Source: Enterobacter sp. R1(2018)
GTDB taxonomy: Bacteria; Pseudomonadota; Gammaproteobacteria; Enterobacterales; Enterobacteriaceae
DNA: 50,897 bases
Assembly (NCBI RefSeq): GCF_003628475.1
Contig: NZ_RCAA01000006.1
Coordinates: forward strand, 171,704-222,600
Direction of reading: 5' to 3'
The notes beneath the pieces were generated by a model that saw nothing but the letters and a program-made list of their open reading frames with translations, had not been told where the DNA came from and made no database searches. The position numbers and the translations under genes were made by a program. This document shows positions 49,377 through 50,897 of the stretch, piece by piece. Every line of letters begins with the position of its first letter. Position 1 is the first letter of the stretch.

Positions 49377-50897
49377 TTACGGTAGGGCGTTAAGCAAAGC
49401 CTGAAGCGAGGCCCGCGCAACGTCGTTGTCGATACCCACGCCCCAGCGGCTTTCGCCTCTGGCAAAGGTGCAGCGAATATAGGCCGCCGAGCGGCTTTCG
49501 CTGTGCCTGCCAAGGGTATGCTCGTGGTAATCCTCAATGGCAAAGTCAGCGTTGAACCTGCTTTTCAGGGCGTCAGCGGCGGCGGAAAGCAAGCCGTTGC
49601 CTTTGCCCTGCAAAGTTATAATTCCTTCCGCCGTCTGGATACGCGCGTATAGCGAAAGCGCGCCGTCCGCCTGGCTTTCACTGCGATAATCCAGCAGCTG
49701 CCGCCCGGCTATCTGATGAGGTCCGTACAGGGTGCGGAACAGCTGCCAGAGGGCACTCAGCGTCATCTCGTTGCCCTCCCGGTCGGTCTGCGTCTGAACA
49801 TGACGGCTAAAGTCCTGCTGCAGGCCGCGCGGCAGCACCAGGCCGTGATTTTGCTCCAGCATCCAGGCCGCACCGCTTTTGCCTGACTGGCTGTTAACGC
49901 GGATCACCGCTTCATAGCTACAGCCGATGTCGTTCGGGTCGACGGGCAGATAGGGCATCTCCCACAGCGGCGAAGAGGTGTTCTGGCGAGCCGTGAAGCC
50001 TTTTTTAATCGCGTCCTGATGCGAGCCGGAAAAGGCGGTAAAGGCCAGCTTTCCAGCATAGGGATGGCGCGGGTGTACCGGAAGCTGGTTGCATTGCTCG
50101 ACCCGCTCGACAACCTCCTTCATATCGCTGAAGTCCAGCCGCGGCGAAACGCCCTGGCTGTAGAAGTTCATGGCCATGGTCACCAGGCAGACGTTTCCGG
50201 TACGCTCTCCGTTTCCGAACAAACAGCCCTCCACGCGGTCGGCTCCCGCCAGTAACGCCAGTTCGGCGCTGGCGACGCCGCTTCCCCGGTCATTGTGCGG
50301 ATGCACGCTAATGCACACCGCGTCGCGCCGCGAGAAGCGGCGGCAGAAATACTCGATCCGATCGGCATAGACGTTCGGGGTATTCACCTCCACGGTCGCG
50401 GGCAGGTTAATGATCATCGGCCTTTCGGCGCAGGGTTCCCAGACGTCGGCCACCGCCTCGCAGATTTGCAGGGCGAAATCGGGCTCGGTAAAGCAAAACG
50501 TCTCCGGGGAATATTCATAGCTCCAGAACGTCTGCGGGTTTGCTTCACACAACGCCCGAATCTGGCGTGTCGCGCTGACGGCAAGCTGGACGATCTCTTC
50601 TTTGCTCTGGCGGAACACCAGGCGGCGAAAGAGCGGGGCGGTGGCGTTATAAAGATGCACCGTGGCGCGGCTTGCGCCCTCGAGCGCGACAAAGGTTCTT
50701 TCGATGAGGTCGGCGCGCGCCTGGGTCAGCACCTGAATGGTGACGTCCTCAGGTATGCGCCGCTCTTCAATCAGCTGGCGAACAAACTGGAAGTCCGTTT
50801 GCGACGCTGCCGGAAAGGCCACCTCGATTTCTTTGAAACCGCACCTGAGCAGCAGCTCCCAGAAGCGCAGCTTGCGCTCGCCGTCCATCGGCTCGGC
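49377..50897 (-). CDS. 2-isopropylmalate synthase-like protein, long form (5' end cut)
   Basis: 506 residues visible; the frame continues past the window edge through AEPMDGERK, so the start is missing. The HMGL-like catalytic domain includes the metal-binding SVHPHNDRGSG and FGNGERTGN motifs. The C-terminal part (about the last 120 residues) fits the LeuA regulatory dimer domain. The sequence resembles the long actinobacterial-type LeuA more than the 523-aa enterobacterial leuABCD enzyme. It stands outside a leu operon, beside an AraC regulator, so it is probably a second copy with a specialised role. Reaction by family: acetyl-CoA plus 2-oxoisovalerate to 2-isopropylmalate. Confidence 0.8.
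   Translation of the reverse strand, partial: AEPMDGERKLRFWELLLRCGFKEIEVAFPAASQTDFQFVRQLIEERRIPEDVTIQVLTQARADLIERTFVALEGASRATVHLYNATAPLFRRLVFRQSKEEIVQLAVSATRQIRALCEANPQTFWSYEYSPETFCFTEPDFALQICEAVADVWEPCAERPMIINLPATVEVNTPNVYADRIEYFCRRFSRRDAVCISVHPHNDRGSGVASAELALLAGADRVEGCLFGNGERTGNVCLVTMAMNFYSQGVSPRLDFSDMKEVVERVEQCNQLPVHPRHPYAGKLAFTAFSGSHQDAIKKGFTARQNTSSPLWEMPYLPVDPNDIGCSYEAVIRVNSQSGKSGAAWMLEQNHGLVLPRGLQQDFSRHVQTQTDREGNEMTLSALWQLFRTLYGPHQIAGRQLLDYRSESQADGALSLYARIQTAEGIITLQGKGNGLLSAAADALKSRFNADFAIEDYHEHTLGRHSESRSAAYIRCTFARGESRWGVGIDNDVARASLQALLNALP

Overview
The window is chromosomal DNA from a member of the Enterobacteriaceae. Gene content, order and near-identical protein sequences follow the Escherichia coli backbone from mazG-pyrG-eno through cysJIH, cysDNC, rpoS, mutS, recA and alaS to gshA-micA-luxS. 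Genus cannot be fixed from this sequence alone. The layout is not that of E. coli K-12: there is no CRISPR-Cas between cysH and iap, no hyp/hyc/nor/srl block between mutS and mltB, only one tRNA-Arg(ACG) gene after tRNA-Ser, and several accessory clusters.

Layout. (1) 1-3.7 kb: mazG 3' end, pyrG (CTP synthase, apparent 1-base frameshift near its start) and eno. (2) 3.8-7.0 kb: an RpiR-type regulator divergent from a PTS EIICB gene (apparent 1-base insertion) and a nanE-type epimerase; this looks like an amino-sugar uptake module with two palindromic candidate operators and a CRP-like site. (3) 7.1-8.3 kb: queE and queD (7-deazaguanine/queuosine pathway). (4) 8.6-17.2 kb: sulfate assimilation, cysJIH and cysDNC, with iap between them. 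(5) 17.3-24.0 kb: ygbE, ftsB, ispD, ispF, truD, surE, pcm, nlpD, rpoS, tightly packed and often overlapping. (6) mutS on the minus strand. (7) 26.7-34.7 kb: a visibly AT-richer accessory island, a variant L-idonate/5-ketogluconate cluster. It has idnK divergent from idnD-idnO-idnR, followed by a 2-hydroxyacid dehydrogenase, a NanT-like transporter, an RraA/HMG-aldolase-like protein and a YhcH/NanQ-like protein. (8) 35.0-38.8 kb: mltB, then a metal ABC importer behind a Zur-box promoter, with an overlapping 39-codon membrane-peptide ORF as its first cistron. (9) 38.9-48.5 kb: pncC, recA (LexA box), recX, alaS, csrA, tRNA-Ser, tRNA-Arg, yqaB, yqaA, gshA, the antisense sRNA micA with a sigma-E promoter, and luxS. 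(10) 48.6 kb to the end: an AraC-type regulator convergent with a LeuA-type 2-isopropylmalate synthase cut by the window edge.

How the genes work together. The cys genes form a sulfate-to-sulfide route (CysDN, CysC, CysH, CysIJ). The idn island would carry 2-keto-L-gulonate or L-idonate to 5-ketogluconate, gluconate and 6-phosphogluconate. The PTS/NanE pair would deliver N-acetylmannosamine-6-phosphate to GlcNAc-6-phosphate. The importer behind the Zur box probably supplies zinc under limitation. The most unusual items are the composition of the idn island, the small ORF in the Zur-box operon, and the two frameshifts, which may be sequencing errors.
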